From assembly GCF_001042905.1 (NCBI RefSeq), contig NZ_JYLB01000001.1:310001-374000 (forward strand): a DNA stretch of 64,000 nucleotides. The letters are read 5' to 3'. A program made the translations under genes and the position numbers. Positions 8,636-17,607 of the stretch are shown here, in pieces. Origin of the DNA: Pseudomonas lini (lineage in GTDB: Bacteria > Pseudomonadota > Gammaproteobacteria > Pseudomonadales > Pseudomonadaceae). The number at the start of each line of letters is the position of its first letter. The stretch's first letter is position 1. The notes beneath the pieces are model-generated. The model was not told the origin of the DNA, ran no database searches, and saw only the letters and a list, made by a program, of their open reading frames with translations.

Positions 8636-8919
8636 CTCTAGGGTTTCCTCAGTGCATGAAGATGAAGCTCGAATGTGCTTTCCGGTACCTTCGTTCAGGG
8701 GGGGGGCGGCCCACCGTAAAAGACAAAAGTAGTATGACGCAAAGTTTCGATCAGTGAAATCTGTGCTGATTATCAAAACTCATGCTACCATCGATTCAAC
8801 GTTGTTTGGAGCGCAGGATGGCGCTGCACTCAAATTTCCGGGCCAAACCAGGATGCTCATTGGATGCGAGCGGTCGCGGGGTAGGGGCAGGCCTTATTTT
8901 TTTGAGACAGGAAGATGAG
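8636..8919. promoter_or_regulatory. Divergent promoter, thiolase operon and FadB-like gene
   Basis: 284 bp between two divergent CoA-pathway genes. It contains a run of nine G (8698-8706) and an AT-rich block at about 8735-8785 with TGATCAGTG-like and GCTGATTATC-like half-sites that could form a regulator site. The FadB-like frame stays open upstream to 8782, but no good ribosome site supports that start. Confidence 0.35.
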
Positions 8920-11031
8920 ATGAGCGAAAGCCTGATGGTCAGTTACGAAGTCGAAGGCGTTGTGGCCGTAATCACAGTCAACAATCCGCCCGTCAACGCC
9001 CTGACTCCCGAGATGAGAGGGAGCATCATTGACGCCGTTGCCCATGCGAACGCCGACCCGGCTGTCGCGGCGATCGTGTTGATTGGGGGCGGTCAGAATT
9101 TCATCGCGGGTGCTGATATTCGACGGTTCGGCAAGGCGAGAACAATCACTACCCGCATGAGTGCTGCGGCACTCGACGCCAGCGCCAAGCCGACTGTCGC
9201 TGCTATTCATGGATATGCGCTGGGAGGCGGTCTCGAGCACGCCCTCGCTTGCCATTACCGGATTGCATTGCCCACAGCCAAGCTCGGATTGCCCGAGGTC
9301 GCTCTCGGGTTGATACCGGGAGGCGGCGGTACGCAGCGATTGCCGAGGCTGGTCGGGGCTGCCGTAGCCACCGATTTGCTCGTCTCCAGCCGCCATGTCC
9401 ATGCCGCCGAAGCATTGAAGATCGGGCTTATCTCCCAGATTGTTCCAGGAACACAAAGCCAAGAGCTTCGTGACGCCGCCGTAAGCTATGCAAAGGCCGT
9501 GGCGCACGCTCAACCGCAGCGCGTACGCGATTTGGTGCTCGAACCGATGGATGCGACAACCATGGATGTGCTGCAAGCGGCACGACGTGAAGCAGCCAAA
9601 AAGTCTCCTCACAACAAGGCGCCACAGTACGCGATCGACTGTATCGAAGCAGCTTTCAGCCTGCCGTTTGATGAGGCTTTGGAGGTTGAGAGCCGCTTGT
9701 TTTCTGAGCTGGAGGGTTCTGATGTTGCCAAGGCACTTCGCTATGCATTTTTTGCTGAGCGTGAGGCTGCCAAGGTCCCGGATGCGCCCCCGGGTTTCAA
9801 GCCTGTTGAAGTGAGGTCCGCTGCGGTGATCGGCGCGGGAACAATGGGCGCGGGTATTGCCATTTGCTTCGCTGACGCAGGCATTGTGGTGAAGCTCCTG
9901 GAAGCGAGTGCCGAAGCACTCGACAGGGGCCTGCAGCGCATACGTGACATCTACGCCGTAAAGGTCAAGCGCGGACGCATGACCGTGGAAGAGATGGATG
10001 CGTGCCTTCAGTTTGTCCAGCCTGTCTCCCACTACGAAGAGATCGGCGACTGCGATGTTGTGGTTGAAGCGGTGTTTGAACGGATAGATCTGAAGAAGGA
10101 CGTATTCACCAAACTCGATGCCGTGATGAAACCTGGCGCGCTGTTGCTGACGAATTCGTCCGCGATTGACATCAACGTCATGGCCAACATGACAAGCCGA
10201 CCGCAGTACGTCGCCGGCGCTCATTTCTTCGCTCCCGCGAACGCGATGAAACTGTGCGAAATCGTGAAGGGCGATCAAACCTCGATCGAGACAGTTGTGC
10301 GGGCCATGAAGATGGGCCGCGATCTTAAAAAAGTCTGTGCGGTCTCCGGGACGTGCGATGGCTTCGCGGCAAATCGCAGTCGCGCGCCGCTGGTCACGGA
10401 AATGATGCTACTGCTTGAGGAGGGAGCACGCCCTGAGCAGATCGACAGGGTCATGGTTGAATTTGGCTATCCGATGGGGCCGTTCGCTGTGAGCGATCTG
10501 TCCGGTCTGGATGTCAGCTATGACACGCGCAAGCGTCGCGCGGCAGCTGACCCTCAATACAGGAAGCTCCATGTCCCGGATCGGATGGTCGAGCTGGGCC
10601 GCAAGGGCCAGAAAAATGGGGCCGGATGGTATCGCTATGAAGAAGGTGGCCGCACACCTCGTCACGATGAAGAAGTGATGCGGATCATCGCGACCGTCGC
10701 CCATGAGCTTGGCACGCCTCAGCGTACCTTTACCGACAGTGAAATCCTCAAACGTCTGTTATTCGCCTCGATCAACGAGGCCTGCAAGATCCTGGATGAA
10801 GGCAAGGCATATCGAGCCAGTGACATTGATGTCATGTGGTTGTACGGCTTTGGATTTCCTCGCCATCGAGGAGGGCTGCTGTACTGGGCTGACACGATCG
10901 GGGCCAAGGAAATCCATCTGCAAGTGCAGCAATGGCATGAGCAATACGGCAGGCGTTGGACTCCTAGTCCGCTGCTGTCGAAAGCGGCCAATGAAGGGCT
11001 GTCCCTGAGAGAGCTGAAATCAGTCATATGA
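8920..11031 (+). CDS. Enoyl-CoA hydratase/3-hydroxyacyl-CoA dehydrogenase fusion (FadB-like)
   Basis: A 703-residue two-enzyme fusion for the central steps of beta-oxidation. Residues about 1-190 are a crotonase: oxyanion-hole segments IAGADIRRFG and GYALGGGLEHALACHYR, and the acidic residues of GLPEVALGLIPGGGGTQRLPR. From about residue 303 a Rossmann domain begins with VIGAGTMGAGIA, followed by the dehydrogenase block TNSSAIDINVMAN, HFFAPANAMKLCEIV and the C-terminal helical domains. The start MSESLMVSYEVEGVVAVITV has AGGAA 5-8 bases upstream and matches family length (about 700-715). There is no fadA beside it; the divergent SCP2-type thiolase is the likely partner. Confidence 0.92.
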   Translation: MSESLMVSYEVEGVVAVITVNNPPVNALTPEMRGSIIDAVAHANADPAVAAIVLIGGGQNFIAGADIRRFGKARTITTRMSAAALDASAKPTVAAIHGYALGGGLEHALACHYRIALPTAKLGLPEVALGLIPGGGGTQRLPRLVGAAVATDLLVSSRHVHAAEALKIGLISQIVPGTQSQELRDAAVSYAKAVAHAQPQRVRDLVLEPMDATTMDVLQAARREAAKKSPHNKAPQYAIDCIEAAFSLPFDEALEVESRLFSELEGSDVAKALRYAFFAEREAAKVPDAPPGFKPVEVRSAAVIGAGTMGAGIAICFADAGIVVKLLEASAEALDRGLQRIRDIYAVKVKRGRMTVEEMDACLQFVQPVSHYEEIGDCDVVVEAVFERIDLKKDVFTKLDAVMKPGALLLTNSSAIDINVMANMTSRPQYVAGAHFFAPANAMKLCEIVKGDQTSIETVVRAMKMGRDLKKVCAVSGTCDGFAANRSRAPLVTEMMLLLEEGARPEQIDRVMVEFGYPMGPFAVSDLSGLDVSYDTRKRRAAADPQYRKLHVPDRMVELGRKGQKNGAGWYRYEEGGRTPRHDEEVMRIIATVAHELGTPQRTFTDSEILKRLLFASINEACKILDEGKAYRASDIDVMWLYGFGFPRHRGGLLYWADTIGAKEIHLQVQQWHEQYGRRWTPSPLLSKAANEGLSLRELKSVI

Positions 11032-11179
11032 AAAGCACGGCAACGATGGCCGTGTGCGGCCGGTAACGGTTGTTCTTTTAATGAAAGCAACGCCCTGGTT
11101 GCTGTCCCCCAAGGGTTACGAAACGCTTCCCATGGTCGGCAAAGGGGCCAACAAGTAGAAACGAAACGGAAGAAAAATC

Positions 11180-11386
11180 ATGAGCAGTGACACGTCCACA
11201 CAAGCCTTGTCCGAGGGCGAATTCAAAATTTGGCAATGCATTTTATGCGGCTTCATGTATGACGAAGCCGAAGGTATTCCGGAAGAGGGCATACCTGCCG
11301 GAACTCGGTGGGAAGATGTTCCCCAGGATTGGATTTGCCCTGAGTGTTCGGCGACGAAGCTGGACTTCGAGATGGTCGAGATTTGA
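11180..11386 (+). CDS. Rubredoxin
   Basis: A 68-residue rubredoxin, a one-iron electron carrier. Two iron knuckles are visible: [13 protein letters not shown] and [11 protein letters not shown], with the intervening [14 protein letters not shown] segment characteristic of the family. A GGAAGAAAAATC stretch precedes the ATG. It lies between the FadB-like fusion and an aldehyde dehydrogenase. Rubredoxins usually serve alkane hydroxylases, cytochrome P450 or other oxygenases, but no such enzyme or rubredoxin reductase is in this window, so its partner must be encoded elsewhere. Confidence 0.95.
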   Translation: MSSDTSTQALSEGEFKIWQCILCGFMYDEAEGIPEEGIPAGTRWEDVPQDWICPECSATKLDFEMVEI

Positions 11387-11474
11387 TTAATAGCCTTTCC
11401 GGCGCAGTGTTTTTTTTGGTGATTGAGGGCGATATCAACCGAGCCCCTTGGCGCCAAATGTAGAGGGAATTCAG

Positions 11475-12947
11475 ATGTCCATTGAAACCAATAATAATGT
11501 CATCGCCGATGCTGATCATCCGCGCGTCGGCCTCTTCATCGACGGTGAATGGATTTTCGACCGCCCCTCTTGCTTTGAAGTGTTGGACCCCAGCACCGAA
11601 GCATCGCTCACCAGCGTTCCTGGGGCCACGACCGCTGACCTGGAACGCGTGTTGGCCGCCGCTGAGCGGGGGTTCAGAATCTGGCGGGACACACCAGCGG
11701 CTGAGCGTAATATCATCATCAGTCGTGCCATCGCAGGCGTGCGTGCACGTTCCGAAGAAATCGCGCAGATCATCACCCGAGAGAACGGCAAATTAATTGC
11801 AGATGCGCGTGCGGAGGTGGAGCGTTCGGCGAGCTTCTTCGATTGGGACATGGCACAGGCCCTGCGAGCCTACGGGACCATCGTTCCGGGCGAAGCCCAA
11901 ATGCAGAAATCGATTCTTCGTCAGCCAATCGGTCCAGTTGCGGCGTTCACGCCATGGAATGTGCCGCTGAGCGCGCCGTCGCGAAAGATCAGCGGTGCAC
12001 TGTGCGCCGGGTGCTCCATCATTTTGAAAGCCCCAGAAGAAACCCCTGGCGCGGCAGTAGCCATGGTTCAGTGCTTCGAGCGAGCCGGTTTGCCCAAGGG
12101 CGTATTGAATCTGGTGTTTGGCAACCCGGCGCTAGTGTCCTCGACCCTGATCGAGTCGCCAGTGACCCGCATGGTGACCCTGACGGGGTCGGTGGCAGTC
12201 GGCAAGCATTTGAGCCAGCTGGCGGGTGCGGCCATGAAGCCGGTGCTGATGGAGCTCGGCGGCCATGCCCCGGTCATCGTTTGCGATGGGGTCAATGCCG
12301 CGGAAATCGGCAAGATGGCACTCAAGAGCAAAATTCGGATCAACGCTCAGTGGTGTGCTGCGCCAGGTCGTTTCCTGGTACACGAGAGCATCTACGACGA
12401 GTTCGTCGCTGCGTTTGTGGCAACCGCCGATCAGGTACGTGTGGCCAACGGCATGGATACAAAGTCTGACATGGGGCCGGTCACCAGTGTCCGGCGCCTC
12501 GCCGCGATGCAGCATTTTGTCGATGACGCATTGGCGCGTGGCGGCAAGGTTGCCGTGGGTGGGCATCGTGTAGGTGAGCGTGGTTATTATTTTGCGCCGA
12601 CTCTGCTGGTCGACACTCCACTGGATTGCGCCATCATGACCGATGAGCCTTTTGGTCCGGTCGCTGTCGCGGTTCGTTTCTCGACCCTTGAGGAGGCCAT
12701 CGAGATTTCCAACAGTCTATCCGTGGGTTTGGCTGCTTTTGCGTTCACCAATTCACTGGAACAGGCTGAACGATTGAGTCGTGAGCTGGATGTTGGAGTC
12801 CTGTCGATTAACCATTTCGGTGCGCCGGATCCTGACACGCCGTTTGGCGGTGTGAAGGACAGTGGTATTGGAAGAGAGGGGGGGCCGTGGAGCCTGGACT
12901 CCTACATGGTCAGCAAGACCGTGCTACAGAAAACTGCTCGCGTTTGA
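11475..12947 (+). CDS. NAD(P)-dependent aldehyde dehydrogenase, copy A1
   Basis: A 490-residue ALDH of the succinate-semialdehyde/benzaldehyde dehydrogenase-like branch. Catalytic residues are present: N162 in PWNVP, E260 in MELGGH and the nucleophile C294. The cysteine motif is atypical: INAQWCAAPGRF, where most ALDHs have a glycine two residues before (GQxC). It is a close paralogue of the gene at 37214-38683; the two begin with the same IDGEWIFDRPSCFEV stretch. Start at 11475 is chosen on GAGGGAATTC upstream. It follows rubredoxin by 88 bp and is followed by an intrinsic terminator. The aldehyde substrate is unknown. Confidence 0.9.
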   Translation: MSIETNNNVIADADHPRVGLFIDGEWIFDRPSCFEVLDPSTEASLTSVPGATTADLERVLAAAERGFRIWRDTPAAERNIIISRAIAGVRARSEEIAQIITRENGKLIADARAEVERSASFFDWDMAQALRAYGTIVPGEAQMQKSILRQPIGPVAAFTPWNVPLSAPSRKISGALCAGCSIILKAPEETPGAAVAMVQCFERAGLPKGVLNLVFGNPALVSSTLIESPVTRMVTLTGSVAVGKHLSQLAGAAMKPVLMELGGHAPVIVCDGVNAAEIGKMALKSKIRINAQWCAAPGRFLVHESIYDEFVAAFVATADQVRVANGMDTKSDMGPVTSVRRLAAMQHFVDDALARGGKVAVGGHRVGERGYYFAPTLLVDTPLDCAIMTDEPFGPVAVAVRFSTLEEAIEISNSLSVGLAAFAFTNSLEQAERLSRELDVGVLSINHFGAPDPDTPFGGVKDSGIGREGGPWSLDSYMVSKTVLQKTARV

Positions 12948-12954
12948 CTCAGTG

Positions 12955-12993
12955 CCCCCAGTTTCCGTGACGGGCGTTGGGGGCTTTGGCTTT
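12955..12993 (+). terminator. Rho-independent terminator after ALDH A1
   Basis: GCCCCCA (12955-12961) pairs with TGGGGGC (12979-12985), followed by a T-rich tail TTTGGCTTTATTT. It closes the FadB-like/rubredoxin/ALDH operon. Confidence 0.8.
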
Positions 12994-13153
12994 ATTTGAT
13001 GATCAAGGCCAATCCAGTGACCACTTGGATTCATAGGAGCATTCACTGAGGCAGGCATTTCCTGAAGCAGCTTCCTGCTAACGTCGGAGTTTTTTTGATA
13101 CGCAAGGCATCAATGCGCCTTCGCAAGAACGCATCCGACTAAGGAGTCTGGCC

Positions 13154-14314
13154 ATGAGTGCCCATAGTGGTCGCCTGCCTATGATTGGGCTACTTGCCCT
13201 GTCCACTACAGCGTTTCTCACCATTCTGACCGAGACGATGCCGGCAGCGGTTCTGCCTGCGATGTCGGAGAGCCTTGAACAGCCCCCCGCTGGTATCGGT
13301 TTATTGGTTTCCATCTATGCATTGGCCTCCGCTGCAGCCGCAATCCCCATTGTGGCGCTCACTCGAAGTATGCCTCGCAAATCGTTGTACATCATGCTCG
13401 TGCTGAGCTTTGCAGTGGCTAACGGTATTACCGCCATCTCGACGTCTTATGCGCTGACGGCCGCGTCACGGGTGGTGGCTGGCCTGGCCGCAGGAGTTGT
13501 CTGGCCGGTCATCTGTGGTTATGCCATCCGCTTGGTCGATCGCAAAGACATGGGACGGGCTGTCGCGATTACCCTGGCGGGGAGTACCGTGGCCATGGTC
13601 GCCGGTTTGCCCTTGGGTAGCATGCTGGGTTCATTGCTTGGATGGCGTTTCAGCTATGGATTGCTTTCGCTGCTCGCGCTGCTTGTCATCGTTTGGGTTT
13701 TGCTGGTCGTGCCGCCCATGCCGGGAGAGGAGCGCAAGGACGGCACTTCGATTCATGACGTCATTCGCACCCCGGGGTTGAGAGTGATCTTGCTGTCGGC
13801 TTTTTGCGCGATCCTGGCTCATTACACGCTGTACACCTATATGGCGCCGCTCGCGGAAAAAACCAGGCTATCGGGCGGGACCGCTCAGGGCCTGTTTCTG
13901 TTCGGTACGGGCGCCATCCTGGGCGTACTGATCGCCGGACGTTTCGTCGATACGAGGCTGCGGCTTATAGCGACCACCGCGTTGACGTGCACGGCTGTGA
14001 CGATGCTTGTGCTGATAGCGGCTCCGTATCAAATGATCGCTTCGGCTGCGATATTTGTGTGGGGGGCTTCGTTCGGCGGCATGCCTACTGTTTTCCAATC
14101 AGCGACGGGGCGGGTGGCAGAAGATAATGCGGAGCTGGCAACGGCGATATTGACGACCATCTACAACTTGGGGATTTTTGGCGGAGGTGCCGTAGGTGGT
14201 TTGTTCCTAAGCTACTTCGGGATAGTAAGTCTCTCGGGTTTTGCGCTGCTCATCGTTAGCGCTTCCCTCGTGGTGGTCATGGGAGGGAGACGTCACGCCT
14301 TTCCACGGCAGTAA
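13154..14314 (+). CDS. MFS transporter, AraJ/drug-exporter type
   Basis: A 386-residue 12-helix major facilitator. It begins MSAHSGRLPMIGLLALSTTA and shows the exporter-like TETMPAAVLPAMSESL segment after helix 1, with conserved turns such as GWRFSYGLL in the middle loop. A GGAG lies about 9 bases upstream of the ATG. The subgroup usually exports sugars, aromatic acids or drugs. Being downstream of the ALDH terminator it probably has its own promoter, in the 13.0-13.15 kb gap. Its substrate is not predictable, but it may relieve accumulation of intermediates of the neighbouring CoA pathway. Confidence 0.87.
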   Translation: MSAHSGRLPMIGLLALSTTAFLTILTETMPAAVLPAMSESLEQPPAGIGLLVSIYALASAAAAIPIVALTRSMPRKSLYIMLVLSFAVANGITAISTSYALTAASRVVAGLAAGVVWPVICGYAIRLVDRKDMGRAVAITLAGSTVAMVAGLPLGSMLGSLLGWRFSYGLLSLLALLVIVWVLLVVPPMPGEERKDGTSIHDVIRTPGLRVILLSAFCAILAHYTLYTYMAPLAEKTRLSGGTAQGLFLFGTGAILGVLIAGRFVDTRLRLIATTALTCTAVTMLVLIAAPYQMIASAAIFVWGASFGGMPTVFQSATGRVAEDNAELATAILTTIYNLGIFGGGAVGGLFLSYFGIVSLSGFALLIVSASLVVVMGGRRHAFPRQ

Positions 14315-14775
14315 ATTATTGCGGGATATATCTCCCAGGAAGAGCGCGCGGCGTAGATGCAATCCTCACGACTGCGTTTCATTGCTGCCTTATGCTCAGT
14401 CGGCAGTCACCGAATCGCGACCCGGCGATGTTCGAGTGATGCCGTTCTGTTTATCGCGATACCTCTTAACTCGTTGTTTTCATGGGGGCCTTCTTGATTC
14501 GGCGACATCTGTCTTTGTAGAACTTGCCGCTCATGGCTTAGCCACCGTTGTTCAACGGGACTCGTGGTGGCGCAGTTCAAGCACGAGCACTGTTGAGAAA
14601 AGTTCATGAGCGTATCAACAAGGTGCCGTATAGCCAGCGGCCGATGCCGGGGCTAGGTTTGTCTCGCTGCTGCAGCGGAAATGCTTTCGTTGGATGCGGG
14701 ACTTGAACGCGCGCACCACAGGCATTGCACGCAGTCGTAATTTAATTTTATTACCCAAGCAAAGCAGGGCCGGAT
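14315..14775. other. Gene-free interval
   Basis: 461 bp with no ORF that I can defend and no known motif. Short frames lack ribosome sites and family resemblance. The last 40 bases before 14776 are AT-rich (AATTTTATTACCC) and may hold the promoter of the small monooxygenase gene. It may be decayed coding DNA, but I cannot assign a parent gene. Confidence 0.4.
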
Positions 14776-15093
14776 ATGAATATCGCCGCAGTTAATACCT
14801 TGGAGATTCGAGTGATCGAAGAGGTTGACCAACACTTTGAACAGCGTTTAAAGGCGTACGCGGAGACTTTTGAAAAAGTACACGGATGCCTGGGCTATAG
14901 CGTGATTCGTAGCTCCAGCGATCATGGTTTGTGGGTCTTCAGTGGCTACTGGAGCGCGGCATCGATGATGACTGAGCACTTTGAGAGTGAGTCGATGACG
15001 GCGTTGGTCAATCATTTGGTAACGTCCTGTTCCAACCTGACGTTTGCCAGTTTCACGCCCCAAATCGGAAGGGGACCGCACGATGAAGCTTGA
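14776..15093 (+). CDS. Small ABM-like (antibiotic biosynthesis monooxygenase fold) protein
   Basis: A 105-residue protein with the alternating strand-helix pattern of the dimeric alpha-beta barrel: FEKVHGCLGYSVIRSSSDHG, then GLWVFSGYWSAASMMTEHFES and a closing strand LTFASFTPQ. ABM-fold proteins include cofactor-free quinol monooxygenases and many of unknown role. The match is by pattern only, weaker than for the gene at 40221. Its 3' end overlaps the following HTH gene by 11 bases, so the two are coupled. Confidence 0.6.
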   Translation: MNIAAVNTLEIRVIEEVDQHFEQRLKAYAETFEKVHGCLGYSVIRSSSDHGLWVFSGYWSAASMMTEHFESESMTALVNHLVTSCSNLTFASFTPQIGRGPHDEA

Positions 15094-15367
15094 TGAAGCG
15101 CTATTTACGGCGATCGATCTCAATGCCTTGTTCATTCTCTTGGTGGTCTATCGCGAGCGAGGCGTGACGCGGGCAGCCGAACGACTGAACGTAAAGCAGC
15201 CAGCGGTGAGCAATACGCTGGCGAAGCTGCGCGTCCACTTTAAAGACCCCTTGTTTATCCGACGTTCGAAGGAGCTAGTGCCCACGGCCAAGGCCACCGA
15301 AATCGTGCGGGGGTTGGCGCCGGCATTGATGAGAATCCAGGACGTTATACGTCCCTCTGGAGGATGA
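15083..15367 (+). pseudogene. LysR regulator truncated to its DNA-binding domain
   Basis: Only 94 residues, starting MKLDEALFTAIDLNALFILL. The winged helix-turn-helix is intact (GVTRAAERLNVKQPAVSNTLAKLR, written here with its core at residues 36-59) and is followed by the linker FIRRSKELVPTAKATEIV. The frame ends at RPSGG and the whole effector-binding domain (about 200 residues in the family) is missing; only 55 bp separate the stop from the next gene. It is either a deletion remnant or a stand-alone DNA-binding protein. The HTH shows no damage, so expression and binding are possible. Confidence 0.75.
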
Positions 15368-15422
15368 TCGGCAGTACCGTCCCTTCTTTTTTTGAGTACC
15401 CATTTCAATCAGGAGCTTATCG

Positions 15423-15911
15423 ATGAGAATAACGTTTGCCGTGTCAGTGCTGAGCGCAACCTTAATGATTTCAAGTTGGTTGCACGCTGCCGATGAGCCT
15501 GAGAATACGATGCAAATTGCCAGAAACGGGGAGCAACCTTCTGTCCTGGGCTCGTCCAGCAATTTCGTCGGCACCGTCAGGGTTGATCCATTATTTGCAG
15601 CGCGACCGCCATCGAGGGTTACGGCAGGTGCTGTAACCTTTCAACCAGGGGCCCGATCAGCTTGGCACACTCATCCTGCGGGCCAGAATCTGATCGTCAC
15701 CTCCGGCGTTGGATGGATCCAGCAAGAAGGGGGTGAGAAAATCGTCATCAAGCCTGGCGATGTGATTTGGACCCCTCCGGGTGTCAAGCATTGGCACGGG
15801 GCCACGAATTCCACCGGCATGACGCATTTGGCAATTCAAGAGGTACAGGACGGGAAAAATGTCGAGTGGCTGGAACCGGTTACTGATGAGCAGTACGGGC
15901 ACTTGCAATGA
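15423..15911 (+). CDS. Exported cupin-domain protein
   Basis: A 162-residue protein with an N-terminal signal peptide ([20 protein letters not shown], cleavage after LHA) so probably periplasmic. The single cupin barrel shows motif 1, [16 protein letters not shown], and motif 2, [17 protein letters not shown], with metal-binding His residues in place. Cupins of this type often occur with carboxymuconolactone decarboxylases or act as small isomerases or oxygenases. A ribosome site (AGGAG) lies 10 bases upstream of the ATG. Confidence 0.85.
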   Translation: MRITFAVSVLSATLMISSWLHAADEPENTMQIARNGEQPSVLGSSSNFVGTVRVDPLFAARPPSRVTAGAVTFQPGARSAWHTHPAGQNLIVTSGVGWIQQEGGEKIVIKPGDVIWTPPGVKHWHGATNSTGMTHLAIQEVQDGKNVEWLEPVTDEQYGHLQ

Positions 15912-16409
15912 AGCCCTCCAGGCATCTGCGGTTCCACGCAGTCTAGTTTGAAACTGGGATGGAAAAGTCGACAACTAGGTTTGCATTATTCTGTTACATT
16001 GATGCTTGGCGCAGTGGGTCGCCGGTATCTTTTTTGTTATTTATTGAAGGGTAGGTCGATGAGCCTCCCGGACTCCGTGGGCGGTCCCTGAGCTGCCGCT
16101 AATAAAATCGTCAGTGCACCAGTCCTCGGTCTCAGGCGATTCGACCTCTATTAATTACTTTTATGCATGGTGCCATTCAATTGGATGTGGTGTTTTTCGG
16201 GCAGCGCCTCGAATACATTGACGTCGACGAATTGATCCTTTGTGGGCTTAGACGTAATGCCATGAAGGGAAGTGCCCAGCATAAAAGCCCAATGCCTCGT
16301 TCAGCGTAGCTGGCCAACTGGATTGGACTCTACTGGCGTTCATCGAGCCTGGGTCAGGCCGCAGTCGTTCTGGATGTCCACACATCGGTTCTTAATTAGG
16401 AACAACACC
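15912..16409. other. Long gap before hydrolase
   Basis: 498 bp. The only item with coding character is a 43-codon minus-strand frame (16151-16282, separate entry). The sequence just before 16410 must hold the hydrolase promoter and ribosome site, but no strong match to either is visible. Confidence 0.4.
16151..16282 (-). pseudogene. Possible small ORF or gene fragment
   Basis: A 43-codon frame, beginning MLGTSLHGITSKPTKDQFVD and ending NGTMHKSN. The composition is that of an ordinary soluble protein, and the reading is better than in the other frames of this gap. I recognise no family and see no strong ribosome site. It could be the tail of a degraded gene or a genuine small protein. Confidence 0.25.
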
Positions 16410-17438
16410 ATGAAGAAATTTTTTTTAACGCTGGCCCTGCTGGCTAGTTCGTTTACTGCGATGGCAGCCGATATGTCCAACGGCGCGAACAACTTTTTCA
16501 AGAGTGATAAGGTGACTGAGCAGAAGGTATCCTTCAATAATCAGTACCGCATGAAAGTCGTTGGGAATCTGTATGTGCCGAAGAATTTGAATAAGGCCAA
16601 CAAAAGCCCTGCGATTATCATTGGCCACCCGATGGGTGCGGTCAAAGAGCAAAGCTCAAACCTTTACGCTCAGAAACTCGCTGAACAAGGCTTTGTGACC
16701 CTTGCGATAGACCAATCATTCTGGGGCGAAAGCGAGGGACAACCGCGTAACGCCGTGGCGCCGGATATTTACTCCGAAGCGTTCAGCGCAGCGGTCGATT
16801 ACCTGGGAACCCAGTCGTATATCGATCGTAACCGCATCGGCGTTCTCGGTATCTGTGGCAGCGGCAGCTTTGTCATCAGTGCGGCAAAAATCGATCCTCG
16901 GATGAGGGCGATTGCCACGGTCAGTATGTATGACATGGGCGCAGCCAACCGCGACGCGCTCAAGCACTCGCAAACACTTGAGCAGCGCAAGCAGATCATC
17001 GCAGAGGCGGCTGAGCAGCGTTATGTGGAATTCACCGGTGGCGAAACCAAGTACACCGGCGGCACCGTGCATAAACTGGACGCGAACACCCATCCCATCC
17101 AGCGCGAATTCTTCGATTTCTATCGCACGCCTCGCGGTGAGTACACCCCGGCCGGGTCTTCGCCTGACGTGACGACGCATCCAACGCTGACCAGCAACGT
17201 GAAGTTCATGAACTTCTATCCGTTCAACGATATTGCGTCGATTTCGCCTCGTCCTATGCTGTTCATCGCAGGTTCTGAAGCACACTCGCTGGAATTCAGC
17301 CAAGAGGCTTTCAAGCTGGCGGGTGAGCCTAAGGAATTGGTCATCGTGCCAGGCGCAGGCCACGTGGACTTGTATGATCGGGTAAATCTCATTCCGTTCG
17401 ACAAGCTGACTTCTTTCTTCCGGACCAACCTGAAGTAA
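16410..17438 (+). CDS. Secreted alpha/beta hydrolase (dienelactone hydrolase-like)
   Basis: A 342-residue protein with a signal peptide (MKKFFLTLALLASSFTAMAA, cleavage near residue 20), hence periplasmic or secreted. The nucleophile elbow reads GICGSG with Cys at residue 149, as in dienelactone hydrolase (GxCxG), rather than Ser. The catalytic His is probably in PGAGHVDLYDRV near the C-terminus, and the oxyanion region is IIIGHPMGAVKEQSS. The start was chosen at the signal peptide; an in-frame extension upstream to 16272 lacks support. A strong intrinsic terminator follows. Substrate unknown; an ester or lactone is likely. Confidence 0.87.
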   Translation: MKKFFLTLALLASSFTAMAADMSNGANNFFKSDKVTEQKVSFNNQYRMKVVGNLYVPKNLNKANKSPAIIIGHPMGAVKEQSSNLYAQKLAEQGFVTLAIDQSFWGESEGQPRNAVAPDIYSEAFSAAVDYLGTQSYIDRNRIGVLGICGSGSFVISAAKIDPRMRAIATVSMYDMGAANRDALKHSQTLEQRKQIIAEAAEQRYVEFTGGETKYTGGTVHKLDANTHPIQREFFDFYRTPRGEYTPAGSSPDVTTHPTLTSNVKFMNFYPFNDIASISPRPMLFIAGSEAHSLEFSQEAFKLAGEPKELVIVPGAGHVDLYDRVNLIPFDKLTSFFRTNLK

Positions 17439-17571
17439 CCCATCTTTGAAGCCGCAACTGCCCGGTTTGCATAGGATGTTGTGGCTTCAAGTCTGAACGT
17501 AGGTCGTAGTGCGCATCGCTCGACTTGCCCTTGGTGGAACGTTCATCCCTTGAGTCTTCATGGCTCTTTCA

Positions 17572-17602
17572 GGCCCTGCACGCTGTGCAGGGCCTTTTTT
17601 TT
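17572..17602 (+). terminator. Rho-independent terminator after hydrolase
   Basis: Perfect 10-bp stem GGCCCTGCAC (17572-17581) and GTGCAGGGCC (17585-17594) with a 3-base loop, followed by eight T. It ends the hydrolase transcript just before the convergent LysR gene. Confidence 0.93.
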
Positions 17603-17607
17603 ATCCG

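Noticed and set aside
8857..10278. 473-codon open frame on the minus strand
   Set aside because: Lies wholly antisense to the FadB-like fusion, which has clear domains; the antisense product shows no family pattern and is rich in His/Arg/Cys, as expected of a shadow frame.
14317..14340. TATCCCGC-like element (minus strand) just after the MFS gene
   Set aside because: Only the left half fits, no promoter surrounds it and it is at the end of a gene.
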